Origin: Marsupella aquatica | Taxonomy: Eukaryota > Marchantiophyta | Length of the DNA stretch: 64,000 bases | Reading direction: 5' to 3' | Assembly: GCA_973895155.1 (NCBI GenBank) | Contig: OZ316891.1 | Span: 26,040,001 to 26,104,000 of the forward strand | Part shown: positions 1 to 10,620 of the stretch, piece by piece | Position numbering within the stretch: position 1 is the first letter of the stretch | How the letters are laid out: each line of letters starts with the position of its first letter | The notes under the pieces: model-generated | What the model was told of the DNA's origin: nothing | Database searches by the model: none | What the model saw: the letters and a program-made list of their open reading frames with translations, nothing else | Translations under genes and position numbers: made by a program

Positions 1-1220
1 TCAGCTTAGCACTAGGAGAGCTTTTCCTACCAGCTGATTATTAATCTGATGTTTAGTGAATTCTCATAAAAAGAGATGTTGCGGAACTTTCAAAAGATTA
101 ATCTTAAGAAAGCTTAGAGGAGCTAGAATGAGGTGGTCTATTGTGTACACAATCTCAACGGGAGCACAGCTTTCAGTGTTGAGTGAGAAATAAGAACATT
201 CCTGTTTTCCCTGGAAAAATGAAGCATTAGATCCGGTTGCGCCAGGCAGAAAGGATTGCAGGCACGCGTCATCATTTCAGGTTAGCCAGGGTGGAATTCC
301 AATGGAAGGAAGCATCCCATTGGATCGTTTGCACTTCAGTCACCAGGGGGGTCGACAGTCTCGTAGGACTGTTCCCTTCAGCGAAAACTGGCTGCCGTAG
401 ACAGGAGGAAAGCATTTCCATTCTTGCTCCTTTCAGGCTGCCCTAATCACTTAATACTCCTTCCACCCTGCCTGGTTTCCTCCGAAGAAAGCATGGCGCT
501 GGTGGTCATTGGTCCTTAATTTCAGGCTGTCATAATCACTTAATTATCCTTGGTTAATTTCCTCTATCTGGCAGAAGAAAGCATGGCGTTTGTGGTCACT
601 GGTTCGAGACGGCTGCGCCGGAAGCCCATGTGGATGATGGAAGGAGATCGATCGTCCTCCCCCCCCCCCTCAGACTTTCCCTGCCAGATATATCGCAGCA
701 TTTCACATGCATTGGTTGTTAGTTTAGGGAAAGATTGGAAGTGGAAAACTGTTATGGAAGAAGATTTCCCAACAGCCTCAGAAAATGCCTCTGTGCGAGG
801 ACAAGGTTGGGTATGAACCGAAACCAGGTTCAGGACATTAATTACTCCTCAAAATTAAGGAGTTCATCCAGCCTACCTTGCTCACCACAAGGCAACCTTG
901 CATATATTGCCAGGAGGGCAGTGGATCACTGACCTTTCTCGATCTTAAACCCAACCTGGATACATGTTGCCCAGGGAAAAAGATGCAGTGGATTGATTAT
1001 CACTTCAGGCAGCCGCGGAGGTTTTCGCAGTATTCCAGTGGCCAATGCAGCTGTATTGTGGGTGTTTTACTCTGAACTCACAAGGGAGAGGGTTGACTTT
1101 AGGGCTTGGTTTAGTTTTGCATGGGTCGTAGATATAACACCAGGCTAAGTACACTTTAGGGTGCAGTTTCACGGCGTGGTGGTAGATCATGGTGAGTTTG
1201 CACTCTCCCAAACTCACTTC
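1..1220. other. Intergenic region upstream of the sugar transporter
   Basis: No gene is recognised here. Short open frames on both strands are under 90 codons and show no known motif. The only structure seen is the imperfect duplication listed separately. Confidence 0.5.
432..607. repeat. Imperfect tandem duplication, about 88-bp unit
   Basis: Two adjacent blocks (432-516 and 521-607) share the order TTTCAGGCTG, TAATCACTTAAT, a CCTGG/CTTGG stretch and GAAGAAAGCATGGCG. They differ by many substitutions, so the duplication is old. No coding sense is seen. Confidence 0.7.
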
Positions 1221-1371
1221 GGGTTGGCATTACAGTCAGTAGCTCTTTATTTCCGTCCATAGGCAGACACAGTTCGGTTGGCATTACAGTCAGTAGCCCG
1301 TCAGTAGCTCTTTATTTCCGTCAGGCAGACACACTTCCGTTGGCATTACAGTCCCTTGGTTTCCGTCCATT
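1221..1371. repeat. Three-copy repeat in the sugar transporter promoter
   Basis: The core GTTGGCATTACAGTC occurs three times (near 1223, 1277 and 1340), each followed by a block with CTTTATTTCCGTC and GGCAGACAC. Units are about 55-60 bp. The array ends just before the likely core promoter of the STP-type gene. Confidence 0.8.
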
Positions 1372-1389
1372 GCGTACGCTGGCTTCGAG

Positions 1390-1419
1390 TATTTAAGAAG
1401 CGTCTCTCCACATTCTCTC

Positions 1420-1456
<37 letters not shown>
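1390..1456 (+). promoter_or_regulatory. Putative core promoter: TATA-like box plus CT tract
   Basis: TATTTAAG at 1390-1397 is a TATA-like box. About 28 bp downstream begins an uninterrupted CT dinucleotide tract (1425-1456), a common plant core-promoter or 5' UTR element. The start codon of the transporter lies at 1619, leaving a leader of about 190 bp. Function is inferred from position only. Confidence 0.45.
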
Positions 1457-1462
<6 letters not shown>

Positions 1463-1618
1463 GTGTGTGCATCGTAGATCGAGTCGTGAGATATCTGCAA
1501 GTTGCAATTGATACGTCGATCGTTCGATCAGTTCTCTCAGCCCTACATTACTGCCGGAGGGTTTTGATTCTGAAATCATCAGAGTTGTAAGGAAGTTATT
1601 TGTCGCAGCGGGGTCGAT

Positions 1619-3509
1619 ATGCCAGGTGGAATCGCTGCAACTAATCCGCGGAGCAAGCCATACAATGGCCGCACCACGGTTAATGTGGTCCTTACCAGTA
1701 TTATGGCGGCCAGTGCAGGTCTCGTGTTTGGTTACGATATAGGCATCTCGGGTATATATCTCGATTCTCTCTTCTCCTGTCACTTTTGAAAACAAATTGA
1801 ACCGGCCATCATGTGTACTTCATATATTGCAGATACAGTATATACTCGATTGTGATCGTTAGCATGCATATATTGTGGTTGTGTTGCTAATGCACATATG
1901 GTGAATGCGCTCGAATGTATGCAGGCGGAGTGACAGGGATGAACAGTTTTCTGAAGAAGTTCTTCCCCAGGATTCTGGACAGAATAGGAACTGGAAGCAA
2001 TTACTGCAAGTTCAATGACCAGAAGCTGCAGGCCTTTACCTCCAGCCTGTACATTTCTGGTCTGGTAGCCACTTTCGCAGCTGGTTACACCTCCCGTAAA
2101 TGGGGACGGCTTCTCACTATGAGAATAGCAGCTTTGTGTGTACTAGTGGGCACTGTCCTCTGTGCTGCAGCGCCCGTGCTTCCCGTGTTAATTTTGGGCC
2201 GAATTGTACTGGGTATTGGCGTAGGCTTAGGCAATCAAGCTGTGCCTCTGTACCTATCAGAGATGGCACCCACTAATCTTCGAGGAGGACTGAACATTCT
2301 TTTTCAGCTGGCTGTGACCGTGGGTATCTTTGCAGCAAACCTGGTGAATTACGGAACCAACCAAATCGACGGATGGGGTTGGCGCCTGGCTCTAGGAGGA
2401 GCAGGAGTTCCGGGGATGCTCTTGGGTCTAGGCTCCATTCTCCTCGTCGACACTCCGAACAGCTTGGTTAGCCGAGGTCACTTTGAGGAAGGCAAAAGAG
2501 TGTTGCAGAAGGTCAGAGGAGTGGAGGACGTGGATAATGAGTATGAAGATATTCTTGCAGCCAGTGAACTAGCAAAACAAGTCAAACATCCCTACAGAAA
2601 CATTATCAGCAGAAGAAATCGACCACAGCTTGTGATCGCAATGCTGATGCAATTGTTCCAACAATTTACAGGCATCAACGCCATCATGTTTTACGCGCCT
2701 GTGCTTTTTCAGACACTGGGATTTGGATCTAATGCATCTCTTTACTCTGCCGTCATTACTGGAATCGTGAACCTGACATGCACCATAGTGGCGGTGGTTC
2801 TCGTTGACAAAGTGGGGCGAAGGAAACTTCTTCTGGAATCAGGCGGCCAAATGTTTGTTGCAATGGTACGTTCGTGCCCTCATGTTATTCTCTTTTATCC
2901 GGGCCAGTCCAGTTGAGGGTAGCTAGGGACACTAGCTAGACAAGATCGATATGTCTTCATTGCCAAACCTTCCTTAGATCTGATCTTGACTCAACATTTA
3001 TTTGTTTGTCTGTACAGTTGTGTATCGGCGCCATCTTGGGAGCTCAAATGCCTGATAGTGGAAAGCTTTCCCATGGAAGCGCCATAGCAATTGTTTTGCT
3101 CGTCTGTGTGTTCGTTTCCAGCTTTTCCTGGTCATGGGGTCCTTTGGGATGGTTGATTCCCAGTGAGACATTTCCTCTGGAAACGCGATCCGCCGGCCAA
3201 GCAATCACTGTTTCGACAAATCTCTTTTTCACCTTCCTCATAGCCCAGTCTTTCCTATCAATGTTTTGCTCCTTCAAGTATGGCATCTTCCTCTTCTTCA
3301 TGGGCTGGATTGTAGTTATGACCTTCTTTGTGATATTCTTTCTGCCCGAGACCAAGGGAATTCCCATCGAGGAAATGCAGCACCTTTGGGGACGGCATTG
3401 GTATTGGAAGAGGTACATTCCTGAGGCAGAGGTATTGGAGCAGGAAATGCAGGCTGATAATGATCTCCCCATGAGTCACGTCAGCACAAACACTGGAAAC
3501 CAAGTTTAG
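1619..3509 (+). CDS. STP-type monosaccharide/H+ symporter, three exons
   Basis: Exons are 1619-1751, 1925-2865 and 3018-3509, giving 521 residues, the usual length for plant STP proteins. All introns are GT-AG; the first splits a Gly codon (phase 1) and the second is phase 0. The product is a 12-helix major facilitator importing hexoses with protons across the plasma membrane. Visible marks are GYDIGISGGVTGM in helix 1, GRIVLGIGVGLGNQAVPLY with SEMAPTNLRGG around helices 4-5, QLFQQFTGINAIMFYAPVLF in helix 7, VDKVGRRKL in the central loop, SWGPLGWLIPSE in helix 10 and PETKGIPIEEM at the C-terminus. The first start was chosen because the N-terminal helix only appears when the short first exon is joined. 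Which sugar is carried cannot be told. No lesion is seen. Confidence 0.93.
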
Positions 3510-4442
3510 ATTTCAGATAAGTGTGACGATAGTTCTCAATCTTTTCTATTGTGAACGAGCAGAATGGACGGGTCCATTTTTGTCACAGTACGTAGCATGT
3601 ATCCCTTGATAAGAAGAGGTGGAAACATTGTATGGCTACCTCAGTTTTCAGTAGTAATAATAATCCACTCAAAGCTTTCATTTCCTGGAGCATTTGTCGG
3701 TGTGATTTAAAAGAAAAATACATCGTTCCGGGCTGGCATGATGTTTCAGAAGACTGCGAAGAGACTTAGTGACTTGACTTGACTTGACTATGTGACGCTA
3801 CTTGCCATGCATGGTTGTCTATATCGATTCAATATTTAGTGTCATTAAAATTTGTAACATGGCAACACAAACATGTCCGGCTACTTACTATACATTGTCC
3901 AGATCGATTGTTGGCTACTGTATCTGCCCGCTGTAGTTGAATATCTGGCACTAGGGCATTGTGCATTCCATTAGGACCTCTCATAAACAAACAAAAACTG
4001 GCACCTCACTAGAGGCCGGAGAGGCAGTCCGGAGCACCTCAACAGGGTAGAGACTGGCAACTGGCAATTGTTTTGTAGGGTACCGAAAAATGAGTGGCCT
4101 CATTACACATTGATTCTATTGTGTTTACTCTGAAATCAAGGTCTCTTATAGTCCTGAATGGTAGGTCCTCACAATTGGTGCCTGGTTAAGAGTCATGATT
4201 GTTATTGTTGTCCTGAACCATAACATGCCCGGGTGCAGTCCAAACAGAAAAATGGACGTATTTGAGACGCCCAATTAGACCTCCGTCAAGTGCCATCATG
4301 TAGGGTCGTTACCCTTTCATCATTCTTCAAAAATTTGTACACAATATCAAGACAGTGTTCGTTAATTCAGGGTAACTCAAAGTGCTTGGGTAGTCAAGAA
4401 TAATATTGCCAACCACTATTCCTAAATAAATATAGAGTACAG
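3510..4442. other. 3' region of the transporter and intergenic DNA
   Basis: The first 200-300 bp are probably 3' UTR. A short GACTT run lies at about 3768-3788. No other gene or ordered repeat is seen. Confidence 0.5.
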
Positions 4443-4463
4443 AGAGTAGTCTGGGGGGGGGGT

Positions 4464-4745
4464 ACGCAACCCTCCCTTCCCCTGGTCTTCGCACTACGAC
4501 GTGCTTCTCCCTATGGGTCCGGAGGTGCGTAAGCACTTACAGACGGGAGACTTACTTTTTCGGCTTTGCGGAAGAAGCGCCGAAAGCCGGAAATGGCTCG
4601 ATGATTTCCGTGTACGAAGACTAGAAGGAGGGGGCGGCCAAGTGCCCGAAGGGCTGTAGGGTTCGGGTCTCGTGCCCTTTGGGCCTTTAAACTAAAAAGT
4701 TTCTGCCCGCAGGCTCGTAGTGCTCGACAAAAGGGAGAGGTCACT
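4464..4745. mobile_element. Probable inserted foldback element inside the MITE nest
   Basis: Relative to the copy at 24040, extra sequence separates the terminal G run from the CACTATATGG motif. Its ends form an imperfect inverted repeat: CTCCCTT, GTCTTCGCACTACGA on the left and TCGTAGTGCTCGAC, AAGGGAG on the right. Exact borders and target duplication are not resolved. It is more GC-rich than its surroundings. Confidence 0.45.
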
Positions 4746-5027
4746 ATATGGAGGGCCATACACCGCGTGCGACATTTTAGGGTGTGACCCCCCTAACTTA
4801 TAAATGAAAAATATTTTTTTGCAAAGCCCTTTCTTTCTTTAAATTTTATCATTTTTTATTAAAAAACCCCTAAAAACTTTAAAGAAAGTATTTTTGTAAT
4901 TAAATAGGCCTATGTGTTCTTTAAAGTTGACCAGTCAATAAAATATGCCTTATGTGTTCTTCCACCAAACTTTGGAAGTCTTCCGCCACACCCATTTAAA
5001 TGGGCCTATACTTCGTCGCACGTGATG

Positions 5028-5316
5028 CTCGGGGGTTTTACTTCCACAAAAATGGCATATCACGTGCGACGAAGGATAGGGTCATTTTATTGGTTGTAAG
5101 GGAAGACTTAAGAATTTTTGTAGAAGAACAATAGGGTCTTTTAAATTCAATTTTGAGACTTATAAGAACATTAGGGCCTTTTTAATCCAATTTTTTGAAT
5201 ATTCCAAGAATATTCCAAGTTTATAGGGTTTTAAAAAAAAATTTACATTTTAGGGGGTCCAAGGCCTAAAAACGTCGCAGGTGATGGGGAGGTCCCCATG
5301 TAGTGAGACCCCTGAG
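5028..5316 (-). mobile_element. Complete MITE copy, 289 bp, nested in a relative
   Basis: The ends are CTCGGGGGTTTTAC and GTGAGACCCCTGAG (inverted). A perfect 8-bp target duplication ACGTGATG flanks it at 5020-5027 and 5317-5324. It is the reverse complement of the copy at 24040-24336 along nearly its full length, with scattered substitutions. The insertion point lies inside the subterminal CACGTGATG motif of the host element, so the junction makes a perfect 16-bp inverted repeat (5011-5026 with 5059-5074) around a CACGTG core. Confidence 0.85.
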
Positions 5317-5367
5317 ACGTGATGTGCCACTTCCGTGGAAGTGACCCCCCCCCCCCAGAGAGTAGTG

Positions 5368-7357
5368 AACCTGGCACTACATTGTTCACTATAATGGGTC
5401 TTCATCTTAGTTGGAATTACTGTAGTGTTTGTCTTAACTACAATCGGGACTTCAATTTGAGAGTAGGGTAGATTTGAATAGAAAATAACACTAATTGTGG
5501 TGGGTTTAAGGGCAAAGTTTATTTCAAGTTGGAATTCTGATCCACCAACAAGAGCAATTCACATCCAAGTGTCCTATTCATGATTTGTGTTACCATTGTT
5601 TGGCATGTAGTGTACGTAGCCCTGCTAAGGCTTTCATTGTCCCCTAGCTGTAAGCAGCTAGGCTCCCTCACAGGGCCTTTGAATGTTGGGCCCCATTTTC
5701 TCGTGCATTTTCTCATGAGAAAACAAGCCCTTGTTTCCTGTGAGAATGTGATCGATGCCCAATGTGGGGGACCTCGCTCCCCCAGCTACTCATGACCTTG
5801 CTACCCCACCCCTGCCACTCCCTGCATCGGCGCTTCATCTTGCAGCCAGCTTGATCTCCATGCTGCAAGGTTGACTCTGGTTTGAGTGAAGGGAAGGGGG
5901 CCGCTTGATTCAAATGCAAACACGTCTTGGACCGTTGGAGGACCCATAGTTAACCAGGGTGGTTAACCAACACGGAGTCTGGAAAACAGTTGCATTTTAG
6001 GTACAACAAACTAAAAAAATGTGGCACGTTGTAATATATATTTGGGACTAAAAAGGTGGCAGTCTAAGGAAAGCCGGATAATAATAAACAAATCCTGCCA
6101 TTTTCCATTCATTTAATTTTCAGTTTATGAAATGCACTTTAAGAAGGAACTCATTGTGGCAGTTGGATTTAAATAATAAATTATAAAGGGGAAATCCTAT
6201 ATTGAAGCATAGCTAGACTCGGGCACTGACATCCATAAAAATACTCCAATCTCAAAGTCCTTTGAAATTGAGTGTTTAGATGGCATTGTGACCAAGAAAG
6301 AAAATATAACTAGCTAGGCCCAGCAATAAGTAACAACATTTGGACATAGGCTTACCACCAATCACATGAAGCAAAATGATAGAAAGAGAAGAGTAAACAT
6401 TATTTAGAGTTCTGAGTTGAAGAAATATTATTTCTAGAAAAGAAAAAGAGTAAAGTGTTTTGACAGGAGAACATTTTTTCTTATTTTTCTATTCTTTGTA
6501 TGAAGTATTGAACATTTCCAATTGACCCTCCTACATTCTTTTTTGCAACAACATCATTTACAAATGACACTATGACCCAAGAATGAAATGGCCAACACAA
6601 TCAATTTGCAGCAAGGATCAATTGATTGCAACAATGAAATTACTGTACTTAAGGACAATCGGCAATGCAAAGGCAATGAGCTCCTTGTGGTATGAAGATT
6701 AGTCAAGCATGTCAACACATGCCAAGTGTGGTAGTACATTGTACTCTACTTTTTTATGTGCATTTATTTGCTTTTGGATGTGCACACAAACAGACAATCT
6801 CCCTTAGTTACCAAAATTAGGCAAAGCTCAAACTTTTGGCAATCAAGTTGTATACAGTAGCGGAAAATACAAAACCCTAAGTCCAAGGGGGTTCTTGGTA
6901 GAGTTGAAGTCACCTTTCATTGAGTTCATTTGAGGCTTGATTTGAGGGCAATGTGCAAGTGAAAGTCCTTGACGTTTGGGGCCATCAACATTCCCAAATA
7001 TGCCACCTGAAAGCCTATTTTTCTTCAATCTTTAGAAGAAGTGTGTCACTTTTTGTCTAGTTATCGCATCAAAGGTCGGGACATCAACTAGGGCCACAAA
7101 GTTTCCAGCCCTTGCCGTTGGAAACCCTCAATACCAGTTGACTGCCTGGATGGGGTGTGGCATGAAAGTCTTGCTCATTCATATGTTGCCATCAGTCAAG
7201 TCATGCAAGGTCCTCCAAAAAGCGGCCCTTACCAGCTCAGAAATGTAGGTCAAATGTGTTGCCTCAAACCTTCACACATCAGCACAGATAATTAGGTCAA
7301 CATGTGTAAAGATTGGTTTGTTTTATGTGAGACTAGCTCAATACCCGTGTGTTGCAC
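5368..7357. other. AT-rich intergenic DNA without recognised genes
   Basis: Open frames are short and lie on both strands without motifs. No terminal repeats or target duplications were found. Probably decayed repeats. Confidence 0.4.
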
Positions 7358-7825
7358 AAAAGATGTCGTTAAGAAAAAAGATGTTGTGTTGCCAAAGAGA
7401 TATATAGTCAAGAAAAAAGATGTGAGTCATGTTGCCAAAGATGTTGCTAAGAAAAAAGATGTCGTTGCCAAAGATGTGGTTATGTGAAAGATGTTATCAA
7501 GTAAGAAGATATCATTAAGAACTATGATGTCATGTTGCCAAAGGTGTCGTGAAGAAAAAATGTTCTTAGGTGAAAAATGTGGTGAAGTAAGAAAATGTCA
7601 TCAAGTAAAAAGATGTCGTTGCTCCAAAGATGTCTTCATGTCCAAGATGTCATTAGGTAAAAGGTGATGTTCACCAAAGATGTTATTAAGTACAAAATGG
7701 TTGATAAGTAAATGGATGTCGTTAGACAAAGATGTAAATTGTGAAGTAAAAGATGTTCTTAAGTACAAAATATTGCTAGTAAACCATGTTAAGTTAAGTA
7801 AAAAAGTTGTCAAATAAACGATGTA
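7358..7825 (+). repeat. Degenerate minisatellite, AAAGATGTCGTTAAG-type units
   Basis: Short units of about 15-21 bp containing AAGATGT, GTTAAGA/GTCAAGT and TTGCCAAAGATG recur through the block. In one frame the first part reads as repeated KDV/KKKDV, but the frame closes quickly, so it is read as a minisatellite and not a gene. Confidence 0.75.
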
Positions 7826-7847
7826 CGTTGTTGCCACTTTTTGTCAC

Positions 7848-8330
7848 TCCTTGCATCCTGAAGCCCCGTTGATAACCCCAAAGTTTTGTTACTCTAAGCT
7901 TTTTACTTAAAGTTACCATGCCCGTTACCATGGCCGCCCCAATGCTGAGCGGGATGCCAAGACCCCTTGGGATAATGGCACGTACAGCTTGGCTGACTTT
8001 TCAACAACGTTTCTTCCCTACCCCTTGCATCCTAGAACCCCAATGGTAACCCCAACTTTTTGGTTATTGTAAGCTTAGTTTTGCTTTTAAAAGCGAGTTA
8101 AAAAGTTGACTGTGGCCGTTTACTTGGCTTTGTCCACCCCAATGCCAATTCCCCTTGGGGCAACGGCACGTACGGCTCAGCCCACTTTTCAACAAAACAC
8201 TTTGTCTACCCCTTGCATGGAACCCCTTTGGTAACCTCATCCAAGTTTACTCGGCTCCTTACTTGCCAATACCATGCCCCCTTGGGGTGGTGTGGTTTGC
8301 AACACTTTCCAACATTGGAGTACCTGCCAC
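7848..8330 (+). repeat. Three tandem units of about 180 bp
   Basis: Units begin near 7848, 8024 and 8209. Each has CCTTGCATCCTGAA-like sequence, GGTAACCCCAA, a CCATGCC/CACCCCAATGCC block and CCTTGGGGTAATGGCACGTACG-like sequence ending in CTTTTCAACA. The third unit is partial and divergent. Function unknown. Confidence 0.75.
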
Positions 8331-9574
8331 CCCCTGACAAACTTTGGTCCCAATATTTTGGCCCCCACCATATGTCTCTTCTTGTGCTAAACAAAGTGGC
8401 AAGACATAACAACAACTGAGGGGTTGTTGGGGAGTTGGAACCCGGGGCAAGATTGAGTTATGGTTGGGGATGGGACCTTGGGGTCTCAGGTTTCATTCCA
8501 CCTCGGGATGTTGGGTTTTGCATTATTTTTTGAACATTAACTTTTTTGTTTTTAGCCAGTGTGGCAAATGTTAGCCTCTCAAAAGTAGGAGATGCTAGGA
8601 GTATTCTTCAACAAATTTTCCTAAATTATATCCTCGTTGTCAGATATCCCTAGATTTACGTACAACCATTAGATTTTGGCAAATGGGGTCCATGATTTGG
8701 TGGGAGAGTGGCAAATGGTATGCAAAGAATCTAGCAAAGTTTTGGCAAAAGTGGCGGGAAAAGTGGTGAACGCATTTTGGGAAGGTGGAATTTGGCAAAA
8801 GTTTGCACCTAAAAAATAAGTTGTTTGGATCCAGGCGAGGGCCAGGGTAGTCTCAGGAGTCATTGTCGCTTCCTTGTCACTTTCCCTAATAGTCTCATTG
8901 CTCTCCCTCTAGTGGCCATTCTGTAGTTGTTGTTGCTTAAAAGCCCTCATAAAATGCCAGGAGCCCCTTATGAGCTCACATAGGCTTGGAGTAGAGAGCT
9001 CCAAATTCCAAAGGGAAAGAAGCTACGCTCCTCCCTCTCTCTTAAAAGTAATACTCTGCCGGTACAACTATACCTCTTTACAGACCTTATAGGACCTCTA
9101 TCCCCTTTGTACCTTGTACCTGCCTTGGGCTCCCAAGGGTATTGAGCTCATAAGTCTGTACCTGCAGGTACATCCATACTTGTCTTGTGCATCCTTGTGT
9201 AACTGCCTTGTGCACCAGATACCCGGCCGGGTTTAATTATTCACCTCCCTTTTTTTTCTTCCTTTCTCTTATTGGTTCCATATTTACAGGTTTCAATTTT
9301 TCTTACCCTAAAGGTCACTCCAAATTTGAATGATGACCACGCCCCTTTTTGGCGCAACTGTGTATTATAGTCTAGGATTCAATGGTCAGGACGAGAAGGG
9401 CTGCAAACGTTGCGGCCCTTTCCCTCAAAAGTCCTCAACTATTACTGTGAGGACTGGCTGACAAGGGGGGTGAGGCAGGAAAGACTTGTGTAGTGCAAAG
9501 ATGCCACCTGAACATTGAATTAAAAGGCCAATTTTCTCAAGACCAGCATATCCAAGACAGCCCTAAGTTTCCCA
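8331..9574. other. Intergenic DNA without recognised genes
   Basis: There is no conserved coding motif. Pyrimidine-rich stretches near 9247-9275 and polar composition suggest old retroelement sequence, but no paired LTR, primer-binding site or target duplication could be shown. Confidence 0.35.
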
Positions 9575-9584
9575 TAAACCCTAA

Positions 9585-10241
9585 GCAACAGCTTATTACT
9601 AACCTGTCCTCCGAACTGACCAGATTTACTAACTACTCCCAAACACTAAATTATTTGTCAAGGGCTCCCCATTTTGTATATTGGGTTATGCTAACCTTAG
9701 GAGGTAACCTAAGGTTGGCCCTCATTGGTGCAATGCCATTGATGTGGCAAGGCACTAGCTACTTCCCGCATATGACCTCAAAAGCGCCTTATGTTGGGCT
9801 GCTCTCCAGCCCCCCATCGTAGACTGGGTTGTCGAGGCTTTGCAGGCCCAAAGCCCGCCCTTGCTTGCCTGATGGCCTGTGTCCAATCAAACCAGGTTTA
9901 CCCATTGCCGGCAGTTGTCAGGCTGGTGGGGTGGATGTCGGGCTTTGAAGGGTTGTCAGGCCTGCAAGGCCTCAAAAACCCAATTTGCAATGGGGGGAGG
10001 AGAGCGCCCCGACAAAGGGTGACTGTAGACCAGGCGAGAGACAGAGCGGGAGACCAGGGTAACATGGGGCCAGTAGCGCCTCACCACATGGCATTGGACC
10101 AATGAGATCCGACCTTGGGTTATCTCCTAAAAGGGTTAGGGTAACCCAATGTACAAATTGGGGTCCATTTGACATTTAATCTAGTTTTGGGGAGTAGTCG
10201 ATAAAGTGGATCAGTTTGGGGGACAGGTTAGTAAAAAGCTG
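9585..10241. mobile_element. Mutator-like foldback element with about 290-bp inverted arms
   Basis: The left arm (about 9589-9880) and right arm (about 9950-10241) are inverted copies. Shared blocks include CAGCTT.TTACTAACCTGTC at the ends, CCC.ATTTGTA.ATTGGGTTA, TCATTGGT.CAATGCCAT and GCTCTCC. A direct repeat TAAACCCTAA flanks it at 9575-9584 and 10242-10251. Long inverted arms with a 9-10 bp duplication fit a non-autonomous Mutator-like element. Only about 70 bp separates the arms and no transposase is encoded. The left end has four extra bases before the arm match. Confidence 0.8.
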
Positions 10242-10380
10242 TAAACCCTAAACCCCGAGTTTAGGCCTGAGCGGCTGTCCATCTCTCTTACAGTGAAGCA
10301 TCATATTGTGAAGGTCGGCTCAAATGCCTGATGTCTTCTCGATTCCCATAATGGTGTCTTTTACCTTCCGTGAGCTTCCT

Positions 10381-10620
10381 GAAGATTCATTTCATCTTGC
10401 CTGTGGATGCAGAAATCTTCTCTGCTGTCTCTCCTTGAGAAAAGCTGGACTCGTATTCGCAGAGGATTCATTTCATCTTTCCTGTGGATGCAGAAACCTT
10501 CTCTGTTCTCTATCCGTGAGCTTTGCTGGAATCGTGCTCGCAGAGGATCCAATTTATCTTTCCTGTGGACGCAGAAATGTTCTCTCTGAGAAAAGAACGA
10601 CGTGCACATGCTCATTGTGA
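10381..10620 (+). repeat. Three tandem units of about 82 bp
   Basis: Units start at 10381, 10461 and 10544. Each begins GARGATYCAWTTYATCTT, then CCTGTGGAYGCAGAAA, then TTCTCT and an AGCT/GAAAA block. The frame stays open through the units (EDSFHL.CGCRNLL) but matches no known protein. The array lies just upstream of the GAR1-like locus and could be its 5' leader. Confidence 0.75.

Larger units (their letters stand above)
4451..5359 (+). mobile_element. MITE nest: host element with 8-bp target duplication
   Basis: The element starts CTGGGGGGGGGGT and ends ACC..CCCCAG (inverted). It is flanked by a perfect 8-bp direct repeat AGAGTAGT at 4443-4450 and 5360-5367. Subterminal sequence (CACTATATGG near the left end, CGTCGCACGTGATG and TTCCRTGGAAGTGAC near the right) is shared with the complete copy at 24040-24336. 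It is interrupted by a second copy of the family in reverse orientation (5028-5316) and probably by a different element (about 4464-4745). No coding capacity is seen, so it is non-autonomous. An 8-bp duplication fits hAT-type transposition, but the termini are not typical hAT ends. Confidence 0.75.

Noticed and set aside
1346-1795. Minus-strand frame of 149 codons.
   Set aside because: It runs antisense to transporter exon 1 and through the CT tract, giving REREREREREY low-complexity sequence; shadow.
8420-9330. Possible LTR sequence (polar composition, pyrimidine-rich end).
   Set aside because: No second LTR, primer-binding site or target duplication could be identified.
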